Assembly (NCBI GenBank): GCA_965204695.1
Contig: OZ242007.1
Location: 372,001 to 436,000 of the forward strand
Reading direction: 5' to 3'
From: JAHEKD01 sp965204695
Lineage (GTDB): Bacteria > Pseudomonadota > Gammaproteobacteria > Arenicellales > JAHEKD01
Length of the DNA: 64,000 nucleotides
Of this stretch, positions 54,360 to 63,907 are shown piece after piece (the first letter of the stretch is position 1; every line of letters begins with the position of its first letter). The notes beneath the pieces are model-generated. The model was not told where the DNA came from. It searched no databases and saw nothing but the letters and a program-made list of their open reading frames with translations. The position numbers were made by a program, and so were the translations under genes.

Positions 54360-55025
54360 TTATATGTAAAGACTCGACGAGGGGACTATTGTAGAATTTT
54401 TGGCCGTTTCCTTATCCAATCTAAAAGATAAATCAGCATCTGTTTCATCCAAAAACCAATCGGGGTCCATTCCAACAGTTTCAGCTAATTGTTTTCTAAT
54501 CTCCAGAATATGTTGAGTACGTTGTTGCTCATACTCGTTCTCACTTAATTCAGGTAAACGCTCGTATTCAGGGTTGAGTTTCAGCATAAAAAGAACCTCA
54601 ACTTCTTCTTGATCTTCAAATGCTTTCATTACATAGTCATAACCCCTGCGTTTTCGATAGACATCCTGGCCTGCTTGTGTGGTGTAGGGTAATTCCTGTT
54701 GCATTAGCAATCTCTTGGCCGGACGTAACGGCTCTGATTCTGTTGCCCTGGCGTCGCGCTCACGCTTTAAGAGTTCACGATTGTAGTAATTCATCTCTTC
54801 CTGAATCGTATCGAACACTAGAGGGTCGTCTCGCGCTTGAGTAATGAACATAGAAGATTCCAGCGGGATCATACAAATTCCTATCACTAAAGTGATACAG
54901 ACAATAATAATGATTTGCCGAATAATTTGTGTATTATTCACGTTGTTATGTAATGAAATAAAAATTAATATGTAAGTGAAAAAGGTAATACAAAATGAAA
55001 ACAATAATAAAATTTTATACAACAA
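54360..55025 (-). CDS. Hypothetical membrane-anchored protein
   Basis: A 221-residue open frame. Two hydrophobic segments (about 3-25 and 36-56) are followed by a highly charged soluble part with many Glu, Arg and Tyr (EEMNYYNRELLKRERDARA, AFEDQEEVEVLFMLKLNPEYERLPE). The charged part is likely real protein, and a start at the Met at 54850 (MFITQARDD) would give 163 soluble residues. I recognise no family. It is isolated, not in an operon: the next minus-strand gene upstream, the OppF-like ABC gene, is about 150 bases away. The first 31 bases overlap a small plus-strand open frame, so the exact start is uncertain. Confidence 0.5.
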   Translation of the reverse strand: MLYKILLLFSFCITFFTYILIFISLHNNVNNTQIIRQIIIIVCITLVIGICMIPLESSMFITQARDDPLVFDTIQEEMNYYNRELLKRERDARATESEPLRPAKRLLMQQELPYTTQAGQDVYRKRRGYDYVMKAFEDQEEVEVLFMLKLNPEYERLPELSENEYEQQRTQHILEIRKQLAETVGMDPDWFLDETDADLSFRLDKETAKNSTIVPSSSLYI

Positions 55026-55165
55026 TATTCGTTTTATTTATATCGCTAATCGGCATGTTGTTTTGTATCGGACTAATTAAAAGAACTGAACCCAGCGGCT
55101 CACATAAACCAATAATTGAAATCAGTTCAGTGATTTTAGTCTCATCGCTATTAATATTAATTTGA
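54995..55165 (+). CDS. Possible 56-residue membrane miniprotein
   Basis: MKTIIKFYTTIFVLFISLIG opens a 56-codon frame with two hydrophobic segments (7-28 and about 41-56) around a polar turn KRTEPSGSHKP. AAAGG lies about 10 bases before the ATG. Hydrophobic short frames arise easily in AT-rich DNA, and it overlaps the start of the minus-strand gene, so support is weak. Confidence 0.3.
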   Translation: MKTIIKFYTTIFVLFISLIGMLFCIGLIKRTEPSGSHKPIIEISSVILVSSLLILI

Positions 55166-55177
55166 TATAACCAGTAA

Positions 55178-56170
55178 TCAGGTCATTAACTCTTGCCAAC
55201 GATGGCAAGCCACATTATGGCCAGCGCCACTATCTTCAAGCTTAGGTTCTTCCAGCCTGCACTTATCGATTGCAAACCGGCACCGTGTTTGAAATTTGCA
55301 ACCGGGAGGAGGGTTTGTGGGTGAAGGAATTTCGCCTTCTAATTTTTCAGCTTTACCCCGTTCATCAGGATCAAGCGATAGTATCGCTGACAATAAAGCC
55401 TTTGTATACGGATGTTTGGGCGCTGCGAAAAGTTGTCTGGATGGAGCTGTTTCGATTAAGCGTCCTAAATACATGACTGCAACATGGTCACAAACATGTG
55501 CCACCACACTCAAGTCATGGCTAATAAACATAAAAGTGATACCGGATTCTTTCTGGATTGATTTAAGCAGGTTTAAAACATCTGCCTGAATTGAAACATC
55601 CAGAGCCGCAACACTTTCATCGGCGACAATAAATTTTGGATCAGAGACTAATGCCCGGGCAATTGAAATGCGCTGCCGTTGTCCGCCAGAAAAAGCATGG
55701 GGAAAACGGCGTAAATGCTCAAGATTTAAACGACATTTAGCCGCAATCTGTCTTACTCTCTCATCCGTTTCATCCCTGGAAGATGTTAGACCCATCACTT
55801 CCAAAGGTTCAGCAATAATGTCCCTGACAGTCATACGGGGACTGAGTGCAGCATAAGGATCTTGAAAGATTAACTGAGCACGCTTGCGGTAATCTTTTAG
55901 TTCTTGACCGTTGATTGAACCCAGATCATAACTGACTTCTCCATCGTCATAAGATACTTCACCTCTGGAGATGGGTGCCGCTTTGAGTAATGCTCGGCCC
56001 AGAGTGGTTTTTCCTGACCCTGACTCACCAACCAGGCCAAAAAAACTACCCTTCTCTATGGTTACGTTGATTCCATCAACAGCATGGACATAGGATTTAG
56101 GCTTAAGAAAACCTCCACCAATCGGGTAATAGACCGATAAATCATTCGAGCGAATCAACACCTCACTCAT
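55178..56170 (-). CDS. Oligopeptide-type ABC transporter ATP-binding protein (OppF-like)
   Basis: A 330-residue ATPase: Walker A GESGSGKTTLG, Q-loop LIFQDPYAALSPRMTV, signature FSGGQRQRISIARAL, Walker B FIVADESVAALDVS and H-loop ISHDL. The C-terminal oligopeptide/dipeptide extension has the Cys motif PPGCKFQTRCRFAIDKC and one more Cys in VACHRW, as in iron-sulfur-binding DppF/OppF proteins. It overlaps the OppD-like gene by 8 bases and is the last gene of the five-gene importer operon. It energises import at the inner membrane together with the OppD-like subunit. Confidence 0.94.
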   Translation of the reverse strand: MSEVLIRSNDLSVYYPIGGGFLKPKSYVHAVDGINVTIEKGSFFGLVGESGSGKTTLGRALLKAAPISRGEVSYDDGEVSYDLGSINGQELKDYRKRAQLIFQDPYAALSPRMTVRDIIAEPLEVMGLTSSRDETDERVRQIAAKCRLNLEHLRRFPHAFSGGQRQRISIARALVSDPKFIVADESVAALDVSIQADVLNLLKSIQKESGITFMFISHDLSVVAHVCDHVAVMYLGRLIETAPSRQLFAAPKHPYTKALLSAILSLDPDERGKAEKLEGEIPSPTNPPPGCKFQTRCRFAIDKCRLEEPKLEDSGAGHNVACHRWQELMT

Positions 56171-57173
56171 TGACAGCAGCCATCCTCTCTTCCATTAAAT
56201 GACATGAAACATTATGTCCCGGAGCGACATTAAAATTATGCGGTATCTCAGTTTCACAACGTTGACCTAAAGACAATGAACAACGAGTATTGAACACACA
56301 CCCCGTTGGTCTTTCAAGTGGTGATGGAATATCTCCTGGAACCGGTGTTAGTGGTGAATCCAGGTCCTCAAGGTTAGGTAATGCATTAATCAGACCTTGC
56401 GTATAAGGATGAGCTGGTTCCTGAATCACTTGATGAACCGTGCCCGTCTCCACTAGATTGCCAAGATACATGACTGCCACACGATCAGCCGTTTGAGCTA
56501 TTACACCAAGATCGTGAGTAATAAATATAATCGCCATGTGAAACTCATCCACCAGCTCTTTCATCAACTCAATCACTTGAGCTTGAATGGTTACATCTAA
56601 AGCAGTAGTCGGCTCATCGGCGATAAGTAATTTTGGTTTGGTAGATAAGGCCATGGCAATCATCGCCCGCTGACGCATGCCACCAGAAAATTCGAATGCA
56701 TATTGATCAAACCGTTTTGCCGCTTCTGGAATTCCGACGCGTTCCAACATTTCAATCGAAATTTCTTTGGCCTTTTCATCAGACATAGTCGAATGAATCT
56801 TCAATTGCTCTACCATTTGATCGCCAATAGTAATGGCAGGTGCGAAGCTGGCCATAGGCTCCTGGAAGATCATAGAAATGGCACCGCCACGAATAATCAT
56901 TTGATCTTGAGGCTTTTTCAAAGACAAGATATCTATAGTGCCATCATGCGTATTAAGCTTCATTGAACTCTTTGGATCGTAAACTGTATTGTCAGCATTC
57001 AGGAGCATTAATGATTTGGCGGTGACTGACTTTCCTGAACCACTTTCGCCAACCAAGCCCAGGATTTCACCTGGTTTCACATCAAACGTAACGCCATCCA
57101 CTGCTGTGATTAACCCCTCGTCAGTTTTAAAGCGAACAGTTAAATCCTTAACTGAAATAAGCGTTTCTATCAT
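56163..57173 (-). CDS. Oligopeptide-type ABC transporter ATP-binding protein (OppD-like)
   Basis: A 336-residue ATPase: Walker A GESGSGKSVTA, Q-loop MIFQEPMASFAPA, signature FSGGMRQRAMIAMAL, Walker B LLIADEPTTALDVT, H-loop ITHDLGVIA and the OppD/DppD C-terminal Cys motif PTGCVFNTRCSLSLGQRC. An insertion of about 20 residues after the Walker A helix (STVYDPKSSMKLNTHDG-like, written here only in part) is slightly longer than usual. It overlaps OppC-like by 4 bases and OppF-like by 8. It forms a heterodimer with the OppF-like protein; the transported substrate depends on the binding protein upstream. Confidence 0.94.
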   Translation of the reverse strand: MIETLISVKDLTVRFKTDEGLITAVDGVTFDVKPGEILGLVGESGSGKSVTAKSLMLLNADNTVYDPKSSMKLNTHDGTIDILSLKKPQDQMIIRGGAISMIFQEPMASFAPAITIGDQMVEQLKIHSTMSDEKAKEISIEMLERVGIPEAAKRFDQYAFEFSGGMRQRAMIAMALSTKPKLLIADEPTTALDVTIQAQVIELMKELVDEFHMAIIFITHDLGVIAQTADRVAVMYLGNLVETGTVHQVIQEPAHPYTQGLINALPNLEDLDSPLTPVPGDIPSPLERPTGCVFNTRCSLSLGQRCETEIPHNFNVAPGHNVSCHLMEERMAAVNE

Positions 57174-58312
57174 TTGTGGCCACCATAAGGATCAGCGGCA
57201 TCTCTGAGGCCATCACCCACAAACACAAAGGCGAGCACCAGCGTAATAAAAAAGATGACTGGAATGAAATACCATTGATAATTTAATAGCACATCCGCGC
57301 TGGTAACATTTTGCAGCATGACACCAAGTGAGTTAACAGGATCTTTAAGACCTAATCCGATAAAAGACAAAGCAGTCTCTGATAACACCATGTAAGGAAA
57401 TGAAATTACCAGGTCGACAATAATGTAAGAGGTAAAAGACGGTAGCAGATGTTTCCTAATAACATGCGACGGGGTTGCACCTGAAAGCTGTGCAGCCAAG
57501 ACATAGTCCTGATTGCGTTCAACTAATAAGTGCGTACGAACACGTCTAGCCAATGTCGGCCAACCTATCAGCCCCAATATTATCGATATAAAGAAAAACC
57601 GCATTTCCGCCGACCAGGTGTCCGGCACAAAGGCCGCCAGTGCCATAAAAAGCGGAATACTCGGCACTGTCCGCACTGCATCGGTAATCATTTGCATGAC
57701 ACCATCAAACACCCCACCAAAGTATCCTGAAACACCACCAATTATTAGCGCTAGGACAAAACTAATAAATACACCTAATGTTCCAACTGCAAGTGAAGTA
57801 TTGATTGCATGTAGCGTGCGTGAAAATATGTCTTTTCCAGTTGCATCAGTCCCAAATATATGAATTCCACCTTCATCAGCACCAAATAGATGAGTATTGA
57901 ACTTCATCCCAAACATTTTATATTCCCAGCCCTCAACAAATAGCTGAACATGCCGACGTTTTTCCCTATTCTCAGTTGTTACCCATCGGAAATTAGTTTC
58001 AATTGAGCGTGTACGTTCCAATGTATATAAAAATGGCCGCATCGAACATCCATTTTCATCACAGAATTTTGGAACCTGTGGCGCACCATTTTGATAATCA
58101 GCATCACGACCAGCTATGGTTGGGTCATAAGGCGATAAAAACGGTGCAAACAAACCAAGTAAAACCAGAAACATCAACACGTAAGCGGCAAACATTGCGG
58201 TTCTATTACTTTTGAAACGAGTCCAAATTAGTTGCGATTGAGATGCAGTGAAATAAGCTTCTTTGGATTTTTGATCAACCACTTCATCTTTGTTTTTCTT
58301 CCAAAAAGCCAT
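57170..58312 (-). CDS. ABC transporter permease (OppC-like)
   Basis: A 380-residue permease, longer than the usual 290-310. The N-terminal domain has TM1 (MFAAYVLMFLVLLGLFAPFLSPYDP, about 36-60), then an extended periplasmic loop of about 100 residues containing FCDENGCSMRPF and FGTDATGKDIFSR. The permease core follows with five TM helices and the EAA-like loop (ATPSHVIRKHLLPS). The large loop before the core resembles YejE-type permeases of the YejABEF system, as does the large binding protein of this operon. The gene starts 2 bases after the OppB-like gene. Confidence 0.92.
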   Translation of the reverse strand: MAFWKKNKDEVVDQKSKEAYFTASQSQLIWTRFKSNRTAMFAAYVLMFLVLLGLFAPFLSPYDPTIAGRDADYQNGAPQVPKFCDENGCSMRPFLYTLERTRSIETNFRWVTTENREKRRHVQLFVEGWEYKMFGMKFNTHLFGADEGGIHIFGTDATGKDIFSRTLHAINTSLAVGTLGVFISFVLALIIGGVSGYFGGVFDGVMQMITDAVRTVPSIPLFMALAAFVPDTWSAEMRFFFISIILGLIGWPTLARRVRTHLLVERNQDYVLAAQLSGATPSHVIRKHLLPSFTSYIIVDLVISFPYMVLSETALSFIGLGLKDPVNSLGVMLQNVTSADVLLNYQWYFIPVIFFITLVLAFVFVGDGLRDAADPYGGHK

Positions 58313-58314
58313 GC

Positions 58315-59325
58315 CTAGCCTCCCATCACTGACTTTCGAACTCGTGGGTCAATAATTGCCAAAGCAATATCCGTAACAAAATTCAAGGTCACGATCGAAG
58401 CTGTCAATAAGAATATGATCGCTCCGGCAAGTTGCTGATCATTCGATCTAGCCAAAGATTCCAATAACAGTGCACCGGCTTCGGTTAATGTCAAAATAAC
58501 TGCAACAATCGGCAATTCATTGAAAACTCGATTTAAGTCAAAGCCTAAGGAATTAATGATTGGACCAAGAGCATGACGGGCCGGATAACGCCAAAGCAAC
58601 TTACGCCCATATAAGCCACGAGCCTTGGCAGCCGTAATATATAGTTTCCCGGTCTCGTCCAGCATTAAGGCTCGAACTGTTTGAAGCGCAAAAGCTGTGG
58701 CTGACCAGCCAAGAATAAACACCGGTAACCAGGCATGCGATAAAAAGTCCTTTACTCTATCGAACGACCATTCCGCATCACGATACTCTTTGGAAAACAA
58801 CCCTGTCATTGAATCGCCAAACATCACCGTTGAAAACAACATTATCATTAGCGCTAAAAGAAAGTTTGGCATAGCCAAACCAAGATAAGAAACAAATCTT
58901 AATGTACCGTTGAGCCAGGCACTTTTTGAGGCTGCAGCAATTATTCCAACGGGTATTGCTATCAAATAGGCAAATAACAAAGACGTCAAACATATCCCCA
59001 AACTCAGCAGAAATTTATCACCCAACAGTTGGTTAATGTTTAATCTTAGGATACAACTATCGCCAAAATCTCCTTTAAAGAATACGTTCCCCACCCAACT
59101 GCCCCAACGAACCAGAAACGGCCTATCGAGGCCCAAACGTTTTTCCTCGGCTTCAATGTCAGCAACAGTGATTTGGGAACCTTGAGTGTTTTTAAAAGCG
59201 AGGTAACGTTCAGCACAGTTTCCCGGCACCATCTCCATTAAGCTGAAGACGATTAACGAGACCATTAATAAGGTAATAATTGCCATCCCCGCACGGGTTA
59301 AAGCAAATTGTATGAATTGCGCCAT
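58315..59325 (-). CDS. ABC transporter permease (OppB-like)
   Basis: A 336-residue inner-membrane permease with six TM helices. TM1 is preceded by QFALTRAGMAI; GDFGDSCILRLNINQLL is the family's periplasmic motif before TM2. The cytoplasmic EAA-type loop is YITAAKARGLYGRKLLWRYPARHAL, followed by the last two helices. It pairs with the OppC-like permease. A strong hairpin terminator stands between this gene and the upstream binding-protein gene, which should keep permease expression below that of the binding protein. Confidence 0.93.
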   Translation of the reverse strand: MAQFIQFALTRAGMAIITLLMVSLIVFSLMEMVPGNCAERYLAFKNTQGSQITVADIEAEEKRLGLDRPFLVRWGSWVGNVFFKGDFGDSCILRLNINQLLGDKFLLSLGICLTSLLFAYLIAIPVGIIAAASKSAWLNGTLRFVSYLGLAMPNFLLALMIMLFSTVMFGDSMTGLFSKEYRDAEWSFDRVKDFLSHAWLPVFILGWSATAFALQTVRALMLDETGKLYITAAKARGLYGRKLLWRYPARHALGPIINSLGFDLNRVFNELPIVAVILTLTEAGALLLESLARSNDQQLAGAIIFLLTASIVTLNFVTDIALAIIDPRVRKSVMGG

Positions 59326-59370
59326 ACCCTCTCTTTAATTTAACCTTATATTTATTCCCCTGAAAAAAAT

Positions 59371-59391
59371 GCAGGGCCACTAAGGCCCTGC
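59371..59391 (-). terminator. Attenuating terminator between binding-protein and permease genes
   Basis: GCAGGGCC-ACTAA-GGCCCTGC, perfect 8-bp stem. Read on the minus strand it is followed by A and seven T. It lies 14 bases after the binding-protein stop and about 45 bases before the permease start, the usual place for partial termination in ABC importer operons. Confidence 0.9.
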
Positions 59392-59404
59392 GTTATTTAA
59401 TCAA

Positions 59405-61453
59405 CTACTCATCCAAATACCATTGGAACGCCCGATATGGATAGGTTCGATAATATTCATATGAAGCAGTATTAAATTCAGTGAAATTTTTCAATGCATT
59501 TCGATGATAAATAGGCGATGGTGCTAACACTGTACCAATGAACAGTAAGTTTTCCACCATGTTTTCTACCAGCCGTTGACCAGCTTCTTCAAATTCCGGA
59601 GTTCCGGCAACAGCTGATTGAAAAGCATCTATGTCTTTCATCATTTCTTTAACGTATTCAGGCGGCTCAACACCACTTGCACCATCTGAATCCACCCATT
59701 CAGCCCAAAGCATACCTGTACGATGCTCGAAATAAGTCTGGAATGGTGGTACAAAGTTAGCATTATTACCTAACGTTACCGCTAGTGACATGCCTCTGAA
59801 CCACAAGCCAACGTCCAACTGGTTTGATGATTGAGCAGAACGATATTCATCTGGAGTAACCTCTTTGACTGTGGTTTGTACACCAACATCAGCCCAATGC
59901 TGACCGATCAATTCGACTGTTTTGCCATCAATACCTTGAACGGCGAATTGCATATTCAAAACAATCTTGTCGCCATTTGGTAGTTCACGGAAACCATCAC
60001 CATCACTATCAACCATACCAATTTCATCTAATAAACTCTTAGCCAACTCAGGATCATATTGAGCGTAATGCTGTTCCCATTTCTCATCAATAAAATCAGG
60101 ACGCGGTGAAAATGCTATTGATTGACTAGGCGTACCTTGTCCAAAAAACGCAACTTCGTTAATTTCATCGCGATTGATGGCAACTGACATGGCTTGTCTA
60201 AACTTCAAATCTCCAAAAACTTTACGTTTTTCCAGGTCTTCAGAAGTGACGTTAAATGACACCGCTGGCATCGCAATAACAGGCTTTAACTGAATCGTGT
60301 AATCGCTTTTTTCCTGGTTTTCCAGAAGGATAGGTGATGTAGACAACTGCAATGATTGTGATTTGTAATCAACCTCACCATTGACTAGTTTCAGAATTCT
60401 TACTTCATCATCATTGATGTACACTTCATCCTGTTCACTAATGTAAGGTAATTGGTTACCAGCTGTATCGACCATATGAAAATATGGATTCGCGACTAGA
60501 TGTCGGCCTTCAGTTGTATCTTTTGTATAGATATGACTTTCTAATGTAGGCACCACATCAGCAGGAAGACTAGCGACCTTATCAGGTTTGCTCAATAATG
60601 GTGAAGGTGTATCAGTCCAGTCAGAATTACCAAAGTATGCAGCGACAACTTCCAAACCGGTCTCAAATCCTGCCTCCTGGGCAAGCGCATCAGCATCTGG
60701 GTTAATGTCTGGATGATATTGACCGAGGAAATGCTTAGGCTGAAAACCTTGTGCAAACGATGTGGCAAAGTGTGCCAATAAACCAGGTTTAGGCGAAGGA
60801 AGATTAAATACAACTGTTTGTGGATCAACCACATCGACAGTCATTCTTTCACCGGCAACCAACACATAATCTTTGGCTTTTTCGATAACTTTAGAATCTA
60901 AAGCCAGGTTGTCGTACCAGAACTTTACGTCTTCAGCAGTAAATGGCGCACCATCGGACCACTTGTGTCCTTTTCTTAAGAAAAACGTCAGTTTTGTATA
61001 GTCATCATTCCATTCCCAATCTTTGGCAACATTAGGAACAATGGTCTGCAAGTCATCAGAATAACGAACCAGGTTAACGTGACGCACAGACAAAAAGTCA
61101 GATGTTCCAGCTTCAGTTGCATTAGAAAGTACATCTAATGTGCCACCGTATGTACCAATTGAGTCATAAGGCGCGATCACCAACGGCTCTTCAGGCAAAC
61201 GTTCCGCCAACGGTGGCAACTCAGGATTACCGCGAATCTTTGAATTAAGATCAGCAATATCCGGATTTTCTTTAAAGGTTAACTCACAACCTGCGAGTTC
61301 CTGGAATTCTGACAATTCAAATTGTTGTGGATACTTCCCTACCAAATCCGGATTGCCAGCTACCGTGGCAGGCGGGCAATCGGCAAATGAATAGGATTGA
61401 AATAACAAAAAACTAGCTGCGACTAGAATTTTGCCAAAGTGTCTTACAAGCAT
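59405..61453 (-). CDS. Periplasmic substrate-binding protein, family 5 (peptide/opine type)
   Basis: A 682-residue solute-binding protein, longer than OppA or DppA (about 530-545). Signal peptide MLVRHFGKILVAASFLLFQS...FAD; start at 61453 with AGGAG upstream, the open frame extends 17 residues further without a ribosome site. Family-5 landmarks: DWEWNDDYTKLTFFLRKGHKWSDGAPFTAEDVKFWYD in pieces, FRQAMSVAINRDEINEV and AKSLLDEIGMVDSDGDGFRELPNG. Substrates of these large proteins include oligopeptides, opines and modified amino acids. The neighbours (enolase-superfamily enzyme, ureohydrolase) favour a guanidino or sugar-acid compound, as an inference. Confidence 0.92.
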   Translation of the reverse strand: MLVRHFGKILVAASFLLFQSYSFADCPPATVAGNPDLVGKYPQQFELSEFQELAGCELTFKENPDIADLNSKIRGNPELPPLAERLPEEPLVIAPYDSIGTYGGTLDVLSNATEAGTSDFLSVRHVNLVRYSDDLQTIVPNVAKDWEWNDDYTKLTFFLRKGHKWSDGAPFTAEDVKFWYDNLALDSKVIEKAKDYVLVAGERMTVDVVDPQTVVFNLPSPKPGLLAHFATSFAQGFQPKHFLGQYHPDINPDADALAQEAGFETGLEVVAAYFGNSDWTDTPSPLLSKPDKVASLPADVVPTLESHIYTKDTTEGRHLVANPYFHMVDTAGNQLPYISEQDEVYINDDEVRILKLVNGEVDYKSQSLQLSTSPILLENQEKSDYTIQLKPVIAMPAVSFNVTSEDLEKRKVFGDLKFRQAMSVAINRDEINEVAFFGQGTPSQSIAFSPRPDFIDEKWEQHYAQYDPELAKSLLDEIGMVDSDGDGFRELPNGDKIVLNMQFAVQGIDGKTVELIGQHWADVGVQTTVKEVTPDEYRSAQSSNQLDVGLWFRGMSLAVTLGNNANFVPPFQTYFEHRTGMLWAEWVDSDGASGVEPPEYVKEMMKDIDAFQSAVAGTPEFEEAGQRLVENMVENLLFIGTVLAPSPIYHRNALKNFTEFNTASYEYYRTYPYRAFQWYLDE

Positions 61454-61624
61454 GTGTACTCCTCTTGTTTGAATGTGTGAATACGAACTATAACTTAAAA
61501 TCATGACATCAAAGTTACATGATTTTTAAAATCGCCGGGTAATATTACGTAGATTCTCAATCTAAAGCAACTTAATTAAAAGTAAATCAAGGAATGCGAT
61601 ATTGCCAATCTAGCCTATCCCAAA

Positions 61625-62731
61625 TTAGAGTTCACTCTTCTGATAGTGTGCCTTTTCTAACCAGTCTATGTTAATTTCAATACCCCACCCTGGGTTTTCA
61701 GGAATTTGTACTTCCCCCCCCGCTGCAATCGGTAAATCTGAGTAAACGCCATATTGCCAGGGATAATAATCTTCCTCTTCAATTGAAAACTCAACGTAAG
61801 GACCGGCATTTTCCAGCGCTCCCATCAAGTGTAAAGTGAAAACCGTAACTAATGACAAATTTGCTGCATGTGGTGTACAAATCATTCCTGCATCTTGAGC
61901 CATTTTAGCCACTCTCAAAGTACGCTCAACACCCCCCATATAACAGATATCTGGCTGCGCCACATTCATGATGCGACTATCTATCATGTGTTGCCATAAA
62001 CTCAAGTTGTTATCTTGCTCGCCTCCGGTCACATCCAGATTGAGTGTATCGGTCACTTGCTTGGTCCAATTGAGATGCCAATATGGGCAAGGTTCCTCAA
62101 AATGATTAATACCATTGTCTTCAAGCATCCTACCTACTTCAATCGCCCGCTTTGGTGAATAGCAACTGTTAGCATCGACCAACAAATCTATTTCGTCACC
62201 CAGAGCTTTACGAATCGTGGGAACAATTTCTTCAGTACGTCCTGGCCATTCGTCTTGGTCCCAACCACATTCTGCACCGACTCTAAATTTAAAAGCGTCA
62301 TAGCCATGTTTATCTTGCAGCCTTAGAAATCGATCAGCCTCATCTTTCGGGGTAATGTCACGTTTCATACTGGAAGCATAAACTCGTAAGGCTCTGGGAG
62401 TACCTCCTAATAATTCACATACCGTTTTATTTAGTAATTTTCCATGTAAATCCCAGATCGCTGTATCCAATCCCCCCAAAGCTCTGCACATATATGAACC
62501 CGGATATTTATGCTCTTTAGCATAAATACGATCAAGCAGATTCCCAAGCTTAGATAAATCAGAAATATCTTCGCCTAAAGCATGTATTGCGACTTGGCGA
62601 TGCAGAACTAGAGAGGAAATATCAGAATGATAAGTCGACACTTGTCCCCAGCCTTGCTGCCCATTATCAGCAGTTAATCGAACTAAACCGACATCTTGGG
62701 TACAGAACGTTTCTAACTTTTGGATTTTCAT
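61625..62731 (-). CDS. Enolase-superfamily enzyme (mandelate racemase/muconate lactonising type)
   Basis: A 368-residue enzyme with the capping domain (1-120) and a TIM-barrel (about 130-340). Metal ligands are Asp186 (LLVDANS), Glu212 (FEEPCPY) and Glu238 (GGEQ). Likely acid/base residues are Lys148 and Arg150 in FKFRVG and His288 in CTPHAA, which suggests the dehydratase or epimerase subgroup. These enzymes remove a proton next to a carboxylate. The gene lies between the ABC importer operon (same strand, about 170 bases) and the divergent ureohydrolase. It would act on an imported acid; the substrate is not predictable from sequence alone. Confidence 0.9.
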   Translation of the reverse strand: MKIQKLETFCTQDVGLVRLTADNGQQGWGQVSTYHSDISSLVLHRQVAIHALGEDISDLSKLGNLLDRIYAKEHKYPGSYMCRALGGLDTAIWDLHGKLLNKTVCELLGGTPRALRVYASSMKRDITPKDEADRFLRLQDKHGYDAFKFRVGAECGWDQDEWPGRTEEIVPTIRKALGDEIDLLVDANSCYSPKRAIEVGRMLEDNGINHFEEPCPYWHLNWTKQVTDTLNLDVTGGEQDNNLSLWQHMIDSRIMNVAQPDICYMGGVERTLRVAKMAQDAGMICTPHAANLSLVTVFTLHLMGALENAGPYVEFSIEEEDYYPWQYGVYSDLPIAAGGEVQIPENPGWGIEINIDWLEKAHYQKSEL

Positions 62732-62844
62732 TGATATAACTCAATTTATTCGAAAACAAAAGTTAGAATAATTTCAGTTCTAGCGCAAGGTTTGTTTGGT
62801 GCTATAGTCAAGCTCGACTATTAACACTATCCAAGGAATTACTC
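62732..62844. promoter_or_regulatory. Divergent promoter with inverted repeat
   Basis: A 113-base region between the enolase-superfamily gene (minus) and the ureohydrolase gene (plus). ATAGTC-AAGCTC-GACTAT (62804-62821) is a 6-bp inverted repeat close to the plus-strand start, a candidate operator. AAGGAATT is the plus-strand ribosome site. Confidence 0.4.
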
Positions 62845-63846
62845 ATGACGGAGCAAACTGAAAAACACGACGTACAAGATGTTTTCATGAATTCTCTGTA
62901 TTGGTGGGGAGTGCCGACATTGTTCCGCGCCGAGCACAACCCTAATCCTAACGATTGCGATATTGGTCTGATTGGCGTTCCACACAGTACAGGTAATGGA
63001 ACTACAGAAAGAGATCAGCATTTAGGCCCCCGGGCTGTTAGAGATGTTTCAGCAATCGGTCGGCGTGTCCATCTGGATTTTCAGCACGACCCTTGGAATA
63101 GTTGCCGTATTAATGATCTAGGTGATGTTCCCCTTCCTCAAGGGAATAATAATGAACAATCTATTCAGGATATTACTGATCATTTCAAACTTATCGACCG
63201 AGCCAAAACCAGACCTGTTTCGATTGGAGGCGACCATTCCATCACAGGCGGGATTCTTCAAGCCCTTGGCGGTAAAAATTCAGAACTAACTAACGGTGAA
63301 AAAGCTGTTTTGCTACATTTAGATGCGCATACTGATGTATTCTCAAATATGCCCCATTTTCTTGGTGCCAAAAAATCAGCCGCTCATTGGGGTCATTACT
63401 TAGTCAAGCAAGGCCATGTAGATGCTGAGCATAGTGTCCAGATTGGCATTCGTGGCAACACACGAACACTCGATTGGCTACAACCTAGTTATGACCTTGG
63501 CTATGAAGTGATTACAATGAAACGTTATAACGAAATCGGCAATGACGCCTGTGTTGATATCATTCGTGAACGGTTAGGTAACCGCCCTGTTTATATCACC
63601 TTCGACCTGGATTGCCTTGATCCTACTATTGCACCAGCAGTTTCCAACTTGGAACCCGGTTGTAATGGTTTTACCATTAATCAGGCTATCCAGCTTTTAC
63701 AAAGTGTTAGAGGATTGAACATTATCGGTGGCGATGTGGTTTGCCTTATGCCAACCAAAGATCAACCCAATAAAATTACCGCAATGGTTGCCATGTCGGT
63801 CATGTTTGAAATGATTTGTTTGATATCAGAGTCGATTAAGAAGTAG
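62845..63846 (+). CDS. Agmatinase/arginase-family ureohydrolase
   Basis: A 333-residue binuclear-manganese hydrolase. Metal ligands: His131 in GGDHS, Asp160, His162 and Asp164 in LDAHTD, Asp254 and Asp256 in FDLDCLDP. The N-terminal GVPHSTGNGTTERDQHLGPRAVRD is family-typical. Members release urea from guanidino compounds (arginine, agmatine, guanidinobutyrate, guanidinopropionate) or formamide from formiminoglutamate. The substrate loop after LDAHTD (NMPHFLGAKKSAAHWGHYL) differs from classical SpeB (the usual HGTPFRRA region), so agmatine is not assured. It is divergent from the enolase-superfamily/importer genes. Confidence 0.92.
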   Translation: MTEQTEKHDVQDVFMNSLYWWGVPTLFRAEHNPNPNDCDIGLIGVPHSTGNGTTERDQHLGPRAVRDVSAIGRRVHLDFQHDPWNSCRINDLGDVPLPQGNNNEQSIQDITDHFKLIDRAKTRPVSIGGDHSITGGILQALGGKNSELTNGEKAVLLHLDAHTDVFSNMPHFLGAKKSAAHWGHYLVKQGHVDAEHSVQIGIRGNTRTLDWLQPSYDLGYEVITMKRYNEIGNDACVDIIRERLGNRPVYITFDLDCLDPTIAPAVSNLEPGCNGFTINQAIQLLQSVRGLNIIGGDVVCLMPTKDQPNKITAMVAMSVMFEMICLISESIKK

Positions 63847-63907
63847 AATAAGTAAGAACCTTTCCATAATATAAACGAATAAAATACATGATTTTTTTCG
63901 TTTAAAG

